A stretch of 64,000 nt of DNA from Dictyoglomus turgidum DSM 6724. Lineage in GTDB: Bacteria > Dictyoglomota > Dictyoglomia > Dictyoglomales > Dictyoglomaceae. Under the pieces are notes generated by a model. It was not told the DNA's origin. It searched no databases and saw nothing but the letters and a program-made list of their open reading frames with translations. Both the position numbers and the translations under genes were made by a program. Where the stretch lies: the NCBI RefSeq assembly GCF_000021645.1, contig NC_011661.1, positions 528,723-592,722 on the forward strand. The letters run 5' to 3'. Positions 1 to 7,146 of this stretch are shown piece after piece (positions within the stretch are counted from its first letter, which is position 1; each line of letters starts with the position of its first letter).

Positions 1-113
1 TTAATCTTATTTTAACACACATTCTCTTAATTTTTATTTTACTTTAAATGCTATTTAAATTTTATTGTATATGCTCTAATCTGGAAGAAAAATTTGAAAG
101 GGGGTCTCTAAGG

Positions 114-1727
114 ATGAAAATGGATAGAATTATTTCTAAAGCACTGCTACTCTCAGTTCTGATCCTAACTTTTGTTTTCTTTTCCTCTCCTTTAGGGATA
201 GCTCTTCAGTCTTCCTCCTCCCTTTACAAAGGGAAACCTGTAAAATATATTTTTTGGTTTATTGGAGATGGAATGGGTTTAAATCATGTTTATTTAACTG
301 AGACTTTTCTTAGTAGAAATTCTCAGTCTCCCTCTATTCAAAAATTAAGTTTTACTCAATTTCCCAATACGGGATTGATGACTACTTATGCGGCCGATAG
401 CTATATTACCGACTCCGCTTCTGCTATTACTGCTATGGCTTCAGGAAAAAAGACCAATGATGGAGTAATTAATATGGATCCTCAACTTAAGTTTAAGTAT
501 AAGACTGTAGCTGAAACAGCAAGGGATTTAGGGTATAAGGTAGGAGTTTTGACCAGTGTCTCTATAGATCATGCAACTCCTGCAGGTATGTATGCTCATC
601 AACCAAGTAGAAATAAATATTATGAAATAGCTCTTGAACTTTTTGAGAGTAAATTTGATTATTTTGGAGGAGGAGGTTTCTTGCAGCCAAAAGGAAAGGA
701 TGGAAAGCAAAAGGATGTATATGAAATAGCAAAGGAGAAGGGATACAGAATTGTGGATAAGATTGATGAGTTTTGGAAGTTAAGAAAAGGAGACAGTAAA
801 GTAGTTGCCATAAATCCAATATTAGACTCTTCCAAGGCATTACCCTATGCAATAAACCGCTTGAGAGGAATAGATATGGGACTTTCTCTTGCAGACTTTA
901 CAAGAAAAGCTATAGAACTCTTAGACAATCCTAATGGTTTCTTCATAATGGTAGAGGGTGGAAAGATAGATTGGGCTGCTCATGCTAATGATGCTGCTAC
1001 GGTCATTTATGATGTTTTAGATTTCAATGAGGCTATAAAGGTGGCATTAGAATTTTATAAGAAGAAGCCTTTTGAGACACTAATCATTGTAACCGCAGAT
1101 CATGAAACAGGCGGTTTGAGTATAGGTTATGCTGGAACAAGATATGAAATTTACCCCGAAGTTCTTTCTTACCAAAAGATATCCTACGATGAGTTTTCAA
1201 AGATAGTTAATGATTATAGAGGTAGGGTAAAGAAAGAAGAAGCTAAACTTTCTGATCTTCTTCCTCAAATTAAGGAGTATTTTGGACTTGAGGTGCTGAG
1301 CCCTGAAGTTAAGAAGGAGCTTGAAAATAAGGCAAAATCTGGAGACAAAGAGGCAAAAATTAGGTTGCAACTTGCTCTAAATGATATGGAACTTGATGAG
1401 CTTGAAAAAGCTTTCAGACTTTCCATGATGGATCCTAAGGAAAGACCAAATGATTATAAGACATATCTCTTATATGGTGGATATGATCCTTTAACGGTAA
1501 CTATAACTCATATCCTAAATCAAAAAGCTGGAATATCTTGGACTTCCTATTCTCATACTGGTATGCCTGTTCCTGTATATGCTGTTGGTGTTGGATCCTA
1601 TATTTTTGCTGGATATTATGACAATACCGATCTTTACAAAAAACTCATGAGTTTAATAGGAGCAGATCCCTATAAAGATAATACTCTTTCCTTGGCTAAC
1701 ATTAAAGAATTAGCATTAAGCAAGTAA
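114..1727 (+). CDS. Secreted alkaline phosphatase (PhoA family)
   Basis: Hydrolyses phosphate monoesters outside the cytoplasm. The ATG at 114 follows a GAAAGGGGG ribosome site and gives 537 residues beginning with a charged stretch and a hydrophobic signal segment (about residues 9-30); an upstream ATG at 48 in the same frame lacks a site and would spoil the signal peptide. Family motifs seen: GDGMG (metal Asp, near residue 52), TDSASA with the nucleophilic Ser near residue 101, EGGKIDWAAHAND, TADHETGG near residue 327 and a late SHTG histidine. All expected metal and catalytic positions are present. An insertion of roughly 100 mostly charged, helical residues lies between TADHETGG and SHTG. 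It appears to be a single-gene unit closed by a hairpin just after the stop. Family assignment is firm; substrate and phosphate regulation are not visible. Confidence 0.93.
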   Translation: MKMDRIISKALLLSVLILTFVFFSSPLGIALQSSSSLYKGKPVKYIFWFIGDGMGLNHVYLTETFLSRNSQSPSIQKLSFTQFPNTGLMTTYAADSYITDSASAITAMASGKKTNDGVINMDPQLKFKYKTVAETARDLGYKVGVLTSVSIDHATPAGMYAHQPSRNKYYEIALELFESKFDYFGGGGFLQPKGKDGKQKDVYEIAKEKGYRIVDKIDEFWKLRKGDSKVVAINPILDSSKALPYAINRLRGIDMGLSLADFTRKAIELLDNPNGFFIMVEGGKIDWAAHANDAATVIYDVLDFNEAIKVALEFYKKKPFETLIIVTADHETGGLSIGYAGTRYEIYPEVLSYQKISYDEFSKIVNDYRGRVKKEEAKLSDLLPQIKEYFGLEVLSPEVKKELENKAKSGDKEAKIRLQLALNDMELDELEKAFRLSMMDPKERPNDYKTYLLYGGYDPLTVTITHILNQKAGISWTSYSHTGMPVPVYAVGVGSYIFAGYYDNTDLYKKLMSLIGADPYKDNTLSLANIKELALSK

Positions 1728-1734
1728 AATTTTA

Positions 1735-1760
1735 GGGGAGGGCTCTCCCTCCCCCTTTTT
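1735..1760 (+). terminator. Intrinsic terminator after alkaline phosphatase
   Basis: GGGGAGGG, a CTCT loop, then CCCTCCCC followed by C and five Ts. It starts 8 bases after the phosphatase stop and ends directly before the ribosome site of the next gene, so the next gene either relies on readthrough or has a promoter inside this short gap. Confidence 0.75.
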
Positions 1761-1776
1761 GAAGGAGGGATTTTAT

Positions 1777-2118
1777 ATGATTATTGAAGGATATTTGGAG
1801 ATTTTTGATCTTCTTATGTTGATAAGTTTTCTCTCCTACTCTAATAAAAGTGGTATTCTTATGTTGGGGGTGAATCATAATGAGGGTGTCATATTTTTTA
1901 ATAATGGAAATATAGTAGATGCTTTTATAGATGGAAAGCAAGGTGAAGAAGCTCTAATGCATCTTGTTTTAAATTACCCTGTGTTGAGCTTTAGTTTTTA
2001 TCAAGGGGAAATTTTGCGAGAAAACAAAATTAATAAATCTTCTGAAAAATTAATACTTGAACTCCTGAAGGTTTTTGATGAAAAAAATAATAAAGATATT
2101 CTTTTAGTTGGAGGTTAA
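1777..2118 (+). CDS. DUF4388 (PATAN-like) domain protein
   Basis: A 113-residue single-domain protein. The pattern GYLEIFDLLMLISFL, then NKSGILML, GVIFFNNGNIVDA and a GEEAL segment matches the DUF4388/PATAN domain, which in other bacteria is found in signalling proteins, often with response-regulator or roadblock partners. The ATG at 1777 sits 8 bases after GAAGGAGG; a TTG at 1759 in the same frame lies inside the terminator hairpin and is unlikely. No receiver or output domain is attached. It ends 3 bases before the arsenate reductase GTG and probably shares its mRNA. Biochemical role unknown. Confidence 0.7.
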   Translation: MIIEGYLEIFDLLMLISFLSYSNKSGILMLGVNHNEGVIFFNNGNIVDAFIDGKQGEEALMHLVLNYPVLSFSFYQGEILRENKINKSSEKLILELLKVFDEKNNKDILLVGG

Positions 2119-2120
2119 AG

Positions 2121-2579
2121 GTGATTAAGAAGAGAATTCTCTTTATATGTACCCATAATTCTGCAAGGTCTCAAATGGCAGAAGGAATTGTGAATGCCTT
2201 ATATAGAGATAGATATGAAGCTTATTCTGCAGGAACAGAACCCAAAGGGGTAAATCCATTGGCAATAGAAGTTTTAAAAGAAATAGGGATTGATATTTCT
2301 CATCATAGAAGCAAAAGTATTGAAGAATTCAAGGGGCAGGAGTTTGACTATGTAGTTACCGTTTGTGATAATGCCAAGGAAAATTGTCCCTTTTTTCCAG
2401 GAGGTAAGAGATATATTCATAGGGGGTTTATGGATCCAGCAAGCGTAGAGGGAAGTTATGAAGAAAAACTTTCTGCTTTTAGAAAAGTTAGAGATGAGAT
2501 TTTAAATTGGGTAAAAGAGTTTTTTATTGAGAATAAAGAGGAAGGAGTATCCTTCTTTACCCCATTGAATAAAATTTAA
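2121..2579 (+). CDS. arsC: Arsenate reductase, thioredoxin-coupled, LMW-PTP fold
   Basis: Reduces arsenate to arsenite using a thiol relay on a low-molecular-weight tyrosine phosphatase fold. The N-terminal loop CTHNSARS (C-x5-R) holds the nucleophilic Cys near residue 10. The later CDNAKENC supplies the two relay cysteines six residues apart, as in thioredoxin-linked ArsC; this separates it from true phosphatases, which lack the pair. GTG start with GGAGG placed inside the end of the previous gene, so translation is probably coupled. No arsenite efflux gene or ArsR regulator is seen nearby. A tail of about 15 residues after the usual end is unexplained. Confidence 0.88.
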   Translation: MIKKRILFICTHNSARSQMAEGIVNALYRDRYEAYSAGTEPKGVNPLAIEVLKEIGIDISHHRSKSIEEFKGQEFDYVVTVCDNAKENCPFFPGGKRYIHRGFMDPASVEGSYEEKLSAFRKVRDEILNWVKEFFIENKEEGVSFFTPLNKI

Positions 2580-2594
2580 AAGGAGAGGTCTCTT

Positions 2595-2996
2595 ATGATT
2601 GTCAAAGATAGAGTGAAAAAACTTGAAGAAATTATCAATACTCTTGAGGAACTCAAAAATAGATTCTCCTTAGAAGATATAAAAAGGAATAAAATAACTC
2701 AATGGGCATTAAAATATGGGATTTATCTGTGTATAACCGGAATAGGCGAGATTGCTTGTGGAATTATAGACGAAAGAAAATTAGGTAATGCTAAAAACTA
2801 TAAGGAATGTATTGCATTATTAGGAGATAATAACATCTTGGACAAATCATCCGTTGAGAAATTAATAAGCTATATAAATATAAGGGAGATGTTGAAACGC
2901 TCTTATATTGATGTGGATCTCGAAAAGCTCTATCTTCTTACTGAAAAGCTTGATTTTTTTAAGGATCTTATCAGCAAGTTTAAGAACTTTGTTTGA
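2595..2996 (+). CDS. HepT/DUF86-like protein, probable inactive toxin homologue
   Basis: A 133-residue, mainly helical protein with an AAGGAGAGG site before the ATG. The helix order and the late motif REMLKRSYIDVDLEKLY resemble HepT (DUF86) proteins, which form four-helix bundles and carry R-x4-H-x-Y near the C-terminus. Here the motif reads R97-x4-R102-x-Y104, so the catalytic His is replaced by Arg. No MNT nucleotidyltransferase partner lies next to it, unlike the intact pair at 14296-15155. It could be a retired toxin, a protein adapted for another role, or a different helical family; the assignment is an inference from pattern only. Confidence 0.45.
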   Translation: MIVKDRVKKLEEIINTLEELKNRFSLEDIKRNKITQWALKYGIYLCITGIGEIACGIIDERKLGNAKNYKECIALLGDNNILDKSSVEKLISYINIREMLKRSYIDVDLEKLYLLTEKLDFFKDLISKFKNFV

Positions 2997-2999
2997 TCA

Positions 3000-3418
3000 T
3001 TATTTGTTCTTGCTAAGAAATTCTAATATCTCATTTACATCAGGAAGTTCCCTTATAGGATATATTTTGAAGAAAACTATTTTGCCATTTTCGTCTATTA
3101 TTATGTTTGCTCTTTCTGAAAATCCATCTTCCTCTTGGAAAATGTTATACAGCTCTGCTACCCTTCCATGGGGCTAAAAGTCAGAGAGAATTTTTAGGTT
3201 TTTTAAGTTTAGGTTTTCGGCCCATGCTTTTTTAGATGGTACAGGATCAACACTTATACCCACGGGTATGGTATTGAGTTCTAAAAACTTATTATAGTTT
3301 TCTTCAAGAGAAAGCATTTGTTTAGAGCATACAGAAGTCCATGCAAGAGGGTGAAAAGAAAGAAGTATTTTCTTCCCTTTATAATTTGATTGCCTATTTC
3401 TAACTCTCTTTTATTCAT
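3000..3418 (-). pseudogene. Peroxiredoxin (AhpC/TSA) pseudogene
   Basis: Read on the minus strand, an ATG (3416-3418) with an AGAGG site begins MNKRELEIGN, then the reading frame changes twice within about 60 bases. The remaining frames join into a peroxiredoxin: YKGKKILLS, HPLAWTSVCSKQM around the peroxidatic Cys, GISVDPVPSKKAWAENL, then ILSDF, an in-frame TAG, PHGRVAELYN, and FFKIYPIRELPDVNEILEF before TAA. About 15 N-terminal residues appear to be missing. Two shifts, a deletion and a stop make function very unlikely. It converges with the HepT-like gene. An intact, more distant peroxiredoxin is at 44247-44924. Confidence 0.8.
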
Positions 3419-3495
3419 TTTTAAACCTCTTTAAAAAGAGTAGATAACTCAATGTATTAGAGCAAAAAGGCTGAAAAAAATTTATACACAATCTC

Positions 3496-3541
3496 TTGAC
3501 AAATATATTTTTTAGGTGTATATATGTATGTAGCATATATA
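3496..3541 (+). promoter_or_regulatory. Promoter and probable PadR operator
   Basis: TTGACA at 3496-3501, a 17-base spacer and TATATA at 3519-3524 form a good vegetative promoter. An inverted repeat, TATATATG (3519-3526) and CATATATA (3534-3541) with a 7-base gap, overlaps the -10 and start region. PadR-type repressors commonly bind AT-rich palindromes of this sort in their own promoters, so this is probably the autoregulatory operator; that last step is inference. Confidence 0.65.
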
Positions 3542-3555
3542 TGGAGGTGAAATGA

Positions 3556-3939
3556 TTGAAAGGTTTTGGACGTGGATTGGGAATGGGAAAAGGAATGGGA
3601 TTTGCTCCTGGATTTTGGCTTAGGGCTTTTGTTCTTTTTGCTCTTTCTAAGAAAGAGCTCCATGGGTATGAACTTTTAAATATGATGGAGAAATATTTTC
3701 CAGAGTTTAGTTTTTATAAAGGACCTTCAGGAATGGGAACAGGATACAGGATTTTAAGAATGCTTGAGATGGAGGGTCTTATTGGATCTCGTTGGGAGAC
3801 AGGGGAAGGACCTGCTAAAAGGGTATATTTTCTCACTCCATTGGGAGAAAGGGTTAAAAATGAGATTATTGAATATATCAAAGATATGAGAGATAGAATT
3901 GAAAAATTTTTAGAATTTGCAGAAGGAAAGGAGGTGTAA
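3556..3939 (+). CDS. PadR-family transcriptional regulator
   Basis: A 127-residue winged-helix protein. After a short glycine- and methionine-rich tail (about residues 1-18) come FWLRAFVLFALSKKELHGYE, MGTGYRILRMLEMEGLIGSR and the wing WETGEGPAKRVYFLTPLGE, the standard PadR layout, and a C-terminal helix for dimerisation. The start is TTG at 3556, five bases after GGAGGTGA; the nearby ATG at 3552 is in another frame. It leads a run of genes on the same strand and its promoter contains a palindrome, so it probably represses this cluster in response to a small molecule or metal. The ligand cannot be told from sequence. Confidence 0.85.
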   Translation: MKGFGRGLGMGKGMGFAPGFWLRAFVLFALSKKELHGYELLNMMEKYFPEFSFYKGPSGMGTGYRILRMLEMEGLIGSRWETGEGPAKRVYFLTPLGERVKNEIIEYIKDMRDRIEKFLEFAEGKEV

Positions 3940-3943
3940 AAAG

Positions 3944-4177
3944 ATGAGATGGTGGTATGGCCGTGGTTGGGGTCGTGGATGGGGCTTTGGTGGTTATGGC
4001 GCTCCTTGGTGTCCATGGTCTTACTGGAACTTAGGTCGTAGATGGTGGTGGAGAGGCCCTGGCTATTATCCTTATGGGCTTACCAAGGAAGAGGAAAAAG
4101 AGCTTTTGGAAGAATGGAAGAAGGATCTTGAGGCGGATTTGGAAGACATAAAGAGACGTTTAGATGAAATTAAGTAA
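3944..4177 (+). CDS. Small Trp/Gly/Arg-rich protein with C-terminal helix (DUF5320-like)
   Basis: A 77-residue protein started by ATG at 3944, eight bases after AAGGAGGTG. The first 45 residues contain ten tryptophans, many glycines and tyrosines and one Cys; the rest (LTKEEEKELLEEWKKDLEAD onward) is a charged heptad-like helix. Short glycine/aromatic proteins with a coiled-coil tail occur beside Mrp/NifX genes in anaerobes and are often filed under DUF5320, which is the nearest label. No signal peptide, enzyme motif or clear metal site is seen. Position directly after PadR and before the metal-type genes suggests a partner or scaffold role. A weak GC-rich hairpin (4183-4205) follows the stop but lacks a T-run. 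Confidence 0.7.
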   Translation: MRWWYGRGWGRGWGFGGYGAPWCPWSYWNLGRRWWWRGPGYYPYGLTKEEEKELLEEWKKDLEADLEDIKRRLDEIK

Positions 4178-4280
4178 GAAATGGGGCGGGATTTTTCCCG
4201 CTCCTCGAATTAGAAAGAAGATTTAGAAATGGATGTTGGAGATATTTACCTTATACGAGAAGAGTAAAGGGGGAGATAAT

Positions 4281-4879
4281 ATGCAAAATTGGATAACTGG
4301 TTTTATATTATTTGGTTTTACCTTAAGTTTATATATTGTCTACTTTGGAAAAAAATAGAAATAAACTCACAAAAACTTTTAAAAAGTCTCTAAGAATGTT
4401 TATCCAAAATTCAATTAGAATTTTTGCCATATTTGTAATAATAGGTCTTTTAGAAAATTTTCTTTCTAAAGAAGCAGTAGGAAATTTTCTTTTAAATTTT
4501 TCAGGGTTAAAGGGGATTCTCTTAGGAGATTTAATAGGAGCTATAATGATGGGACCTATTGCGTCAGGATATCCTATCAAAGGAAAGTGGCTTTAAAGGT
4601 ATGCTAATAGGTGCTATCTGGGGAACTTTAATGGTAGGGCCTGCTTATGCCTTCTTTCCATTTTTCAGGGAGATGATAAATAAAGGAGCAAGAGTAGGGG
4701 TGATAGCAACTACAATAGGTGCTTGGGCAATAAAAGTTCCTTGGATACCTTTTGCTATAACTCTTCTTGGGATAAAATATGTACTTTTGTTAAATCTCTT
4801 TGTTTTTGTATATGCTATGCTTTCAGGTTTATTTGTTGAGTATTTTATGACTCATTTTGGGAAAGGAGGTCAAAAATGA
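4281..4879 (+). pseudogene. COG0701-type permease gene with two frameshifts
   Basis: Three overlapping frames together encode one small permease. An ATG at 4281 after AAGGGGGAG gives a first membrane segment ending FGKK and TAG at 4358, right after seven As (4349-4355); dropping one A would continue into NRNKLTKTFKKSLRMFIQ. That frame runs to GPIASGYPIKGKWL and stops at 4596; a second shift near 4570-4590 restores SGFKGMLIGAIWGTLMVGP and continues to 4879. The repeated GxxxGxxxxGP pattern and several hydrophobic helices fit the YraQ/DUF318 permeases, some of which move metalloids or metals. Either a recent pseudogene, sequence errors, or, for the A7 run, transcript slippage. The stop overlaps the zinc-ribbon start. 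Confidence 0.7.
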
Positions 4880-5091
4880 GAGGATTTCATAATCATGAAC
4901 ATCATGAACATAGAAGTGGATTAGGACCTGAGGGTTATTGCATATGTCCTAAATGTGGGTATAAAAAAGTTCATACCCCTGGAATTCCTTGCCGAGATGA
5001 AAGATGTCCCAATTGTGGTGTTGCTTTAATTAGAGAGGGTTCTGAACACCATAGGGTGATAGAAGAGAGGAGAAAAAAGAATGAGAAATGA
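4876..5091 (+). CDS. Small His-rich zinc-ribbon protein
   Basis: A 71-residue protein with AAAGGAGG before the ATG. The first 12 residues are rich in His (HNHEHHEH), followed by CICPKCGYKKVHTPGIPC and CPNCG, giving at least two CxxC knuckles plus extra cysteines suited to one or two zinc or iron sites. The tail is basic and helical. It overlaps the permease end by four bases and the Mrp start by eleven, so it is translated with the Mrp ATPase. The His-rich head points to metal binding or storage; the precise role is unknown. Confidence 0.7.
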   Translation: MRGFHNHEHHEHRSGLGPEGYCICPKCGYKKVHTPGIPCRDERCPNCGVALIREGSEHHRVIEERRKKNEK

Positions 5092-5899
5092 AGATATTTT
5101 AAAACAAAAAGAGAAGATCAATGAAAGAATGAGCAAAATTAAGAACAAGATTGTGGTAATGAGTGGAAAAGGTGGAGTTGGTAAAAGTACTGTTGCAGTA
5201 AATCTTGCTATCTCTTTTGCCTTAAGGGGATACAAAGTGGGACTTCTTGATGCTGATATTACAGGTTATAGTGTACCTAAACTTTTAAATTTAACTTCTG
5301 AAAGACTTTATAACGCTGATGACGGGATACTTCCTGCGGAAACTAATATGGGAATTAAAGTGGCATCTGCGGGTTTTCTTGTGGAAAATGAGGAAGCGCC
5401 AATAATATGGCGGGGTCCTTTAAAGGTTTCATTGATTAGAGAATTTTTATCAAGCATTATTTGGGGAGACCTTGACTATCTTATAATTGATCTTCCTCCT
5501 GGAACAGGTGATGAGCCATTAAGCATAGCACAAGATATACCTGATATAAGTGGAGCGGTAATCGTCACTATACCATCAGATCTATCTCAGAAAGTAGTAA
5601 GGAGAGCTGTAAATTTTGCAAAGGCATTAAACATGCCTATTATTGGAATAATTGAGAATATGAGTGGTTTTGTATGTCCTCATTGTGGAGCAAGGGTTGA
5701 CATATTTAGTAAGGGGGGAGGAGAAAAGATTGCAAAAGATTTAAACGTACCGCTTCTTGGGAAAATCCCATTGGATCCAAGGGTAGCAGAAAGCGGAGAT
5801 AATGGTATTCCATTTATTATCACTCATAAAGATTCTGAAGTATCAAAGGTATTTATGGAGATTGTGGAGAAAATTGAAAATTTTTTAAAAGGGAGGTAG
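5081..5899 (+). CDS. Mrp/NBP35-family P-loop ATPase, Fe-S carrier type
   Basis: A cytoplasmic ATPase of the Mrp/ApbC family, whose members load or carry iron-sulfur clusters. The deviant Walker A GKGGVGKS lies near residues 29-36, followed by LLDADITGYSVPKLL, the switch-like IIDLPPGTGDEPLS and, near residue 207, VCPHCG, whose CxxC is the cluster-bridging pair in characterised homologues. At 272 residues it is the usual length of the short bacterial/archaeal form without the DUF59 N-terminal domain. Start is inside the zinc-ribbon gene. The NifX-like gene follows six bases after the stop, a pairing seen in many anaerobes. The cluster's target protein is not known. Confidence 0.88.
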   Translation: MRNEDILKQKEKINERMSKIKNKIVVMSGKGGVGKSTVAVNLAISFALRGYKVGLLDADITGYSVPKLLNLTSERLYNADDGILPAETNMGIKVASAGFLVENEEAPIIWRGPLKVSLIREFLSSIIWGDLDYLIIDLPPGTGDEPLSIAQDIPDISGAVIVTIPSDLSQKVVRRAVNFAKALNMPIIGIIENMSGFVCPHCGARVDIFSKGGGEKIAKDLNVPLLGKIPLDPRVAESGDNGIPFIITHKDSEVSKVFMEIVEKIENFLKGR

Positions 5900-5904
5900 A
5901 GAAG

Positions 5905-6276
5905 ATGAAGATTGCAGTTGCGTCTAATGATGGAAAGAAAATTTCTGCTCATTTTGGAAGAACAAAAGGTTTTGTTATCTTTGAGATTGAAAATGGAGAG
6001 ATAAAAAGTAGAGAGTATAGATTGAATACTTTTACAGGACATGCAAGAGGCTTTAGCCATGATGATCCAGAGCACCATAAATATACTCATCCTGCAATAA
6101 TAGAAGCCCTAAAAGATTGTAAAGTAGTAATATCTCATGGAATGGGAAGAAGACTTTATGATGATTTGACTTCTGCAGGAATAGAGGTATATGTCACCGA
6201 TGAAACTGATGTGGATAAGGCAATAGAGCTTTATCTTAAAGGAGAACTTACTAATGTATCAGAACTTCTTGACTAA
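5905..6276 (+). CDS. NifX/NifB-type dinitrogenase cofactor-binding domain protein
   Basis: A 123-residue single-domain protein with AGGGAGGT before the ATG. MKIAVASNDGKKISAHFGRT, then an internal HDDPEHHKYTH stretch, ALKDCKVVISHGMGRRLYDDL and AGIEVYVTD match the NifX/NafY fold that binds Fe-Mo cofactor precursors in nitrogen fixers. Outside nitrogenase loci, as here, homologues sit with Mrp ATPases and small zinc ribbons and their cargo is unknown. The central His-rich loop supplies likely metal ligands. No nif structural genes are present. The next gene begins within its last codons. Confidence 0.83.
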   Translation: MKIAVASNDGKKISAHFGRTKGFVIFEIENGEIKSREYRLNTFTGHARGFSHDDPEHHKYTHPAIIEALKDCKVVISHGMGRRLYDDLTSAGIEVYVTDETDVDKAIELYLKGELTNVSELLD

Positions 6277-7042
6277 GATTACAGTACTTTGTGATGATAG
6301 GCTATCTCCCCCTCTTTTTTCAGAGCATGGGTTCTCAGTGCTTATTGAGAGAGAGGGGGAGTCCCCTATTCTTTTTGATACAGGAAGCTCTGATGTATTT
6401 ATTAAAAATGCAGAAGTTTTAGGAAAGGATCTATCAAAAGTAGAAAATATAATTATAAGTCATGGACATTATGACCATGCAGGGGGCCTAAAATATCTTT
6501 CTAAATCTCATAGGAGGTTTAGGATTTTTCTTAGGGAAGAGGCTTTTTTACCTAAGTATAGTGATGAAAGATTTACTGGAGTAGATTGGGAAAGTTTAAA
6601 AAGTTTTTTAGAATTTGTAATAGTTAAAGATGAAGTATTAAAAATATCAGATTCCATTTATATTTTTGGATCCGTCCCATTTCAAAATGATTTTGAAGAA
6701 CCAGATCCTCATTTTTATGTAGTAAAAGAAGGGAGAAAATTAAGGGACTTTTTTGATGAAGAAATAAACTTAATAATAGATGAAGGAGACGGCATTATTC
6801 TTATCACTGGGTGTGCTCATAGGGGAATCGTAAATATAGTAGAATATGCCATAAAAAAGTTTAATAAAAAGATTAAACTACTTATGGGAGGCTTTCATCT
6901 TTATAAGGCACCAAGCTCAAAAGTAGAAAAAGTAATAAATATCTTACAAAAATTTAACATCGATAAAATTATTCCTTACCATTGTTCAGGGGAGGAAATG
7001 ATAAAAATTTTAAATGAAAGAGAAAACTTTAGAAAAGCTTAG
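6254..7042 (+). CDS. Metallo-beta-lactamase-fold hydrolase
   Basis: A 262-residue cytoplasmic metallohydrolase. HxHxDH appears as SHGHYDHAGG, with later metal ligands in TGCAHRGIVN, GGFHLYK and PYHCSG; this arrangement matches the subfamily often annotated as MBL-fold hydrolases near Mrp/NifX genes. The ATG at 6254 follows AAAGGAG and overlaps the previous gene by 23 bases; a TTG at 6269 would also be possible. Being translated with the Mrp/NifX proteins, it may process a metal cofactor or a phosphodiester, but substrate cannot be inferred. It closes the cluster and ends before a long perfect hairpin. Confidence 0.85.
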   Translation: MYQNFLTKITVLCDDRLSPPLFSEHGFSVLIEREGESPILFDTGSSDVFIKNAEVLGKDLSKVENIIISHGHYDHAGGLKYLSKSHRRFRIFLREEAFLPKYSDERFTGVDWESLKSFLEFVIVKDEVLKISDSIYIFGSVPFQNDFEEPDPHFYVVKEGRKLRDFFDEEINLIIDEGDGIILITGCAHRGIVNIVEYAIKKFNKKIKLLMGGFHLYKAPSSKVEKVINILQKFNIDKIIPYHCSGEEMIKILNERENFRKA

Positions 7043-7077
7043 AGATTACTTTGCTAAACAAAGAATATACTTAGGAA

Positions 7078-7132
7078 ATATCCTTATGCTAACAAGTTAT
7101 TGGCTCTTAATAACTTGTTAGCATAAGGATAT
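7078..7132. repeat. Perfect 24-bp inverted repeat with 7-base loop
   Basis: Bases 7078-7101 and 7109-7132 are exact reverse complements around GGCTCTT. It lies between two convergent genes, where a bidirectional terminator is expected, but the stem is long, AT-rich and not followed by a clean T-run on either strand. It could be a terminator, an mRNA 3' end stabiliser, or a small mobile palindromic repeat. No second copy was noticed in this window. Confidence 0.7.
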
Positions 7133-7146
7133 ATTTAGTTATCCTT

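Noticed and set aside
48-113. Extended N-terminus of alkaline phosphatase from the ATG at 48
   Set aside because: It lacks a ribosome site and would place a charged, Cys-containing stretch before a good signal peptide.
2908-3177. Plus-strand ORF of 89 codons over the peroxiredoxin remnant
   Set aside because: It is antisense to the decayed peroxiredoxin, which explains the sequence better.
4183-4205. GC-rich hairpin after the Trp-rich gene as a terminator
   Set aside because: The stem includes a wobble pair and no T-run follows; kept only as a note in that gene's entry.
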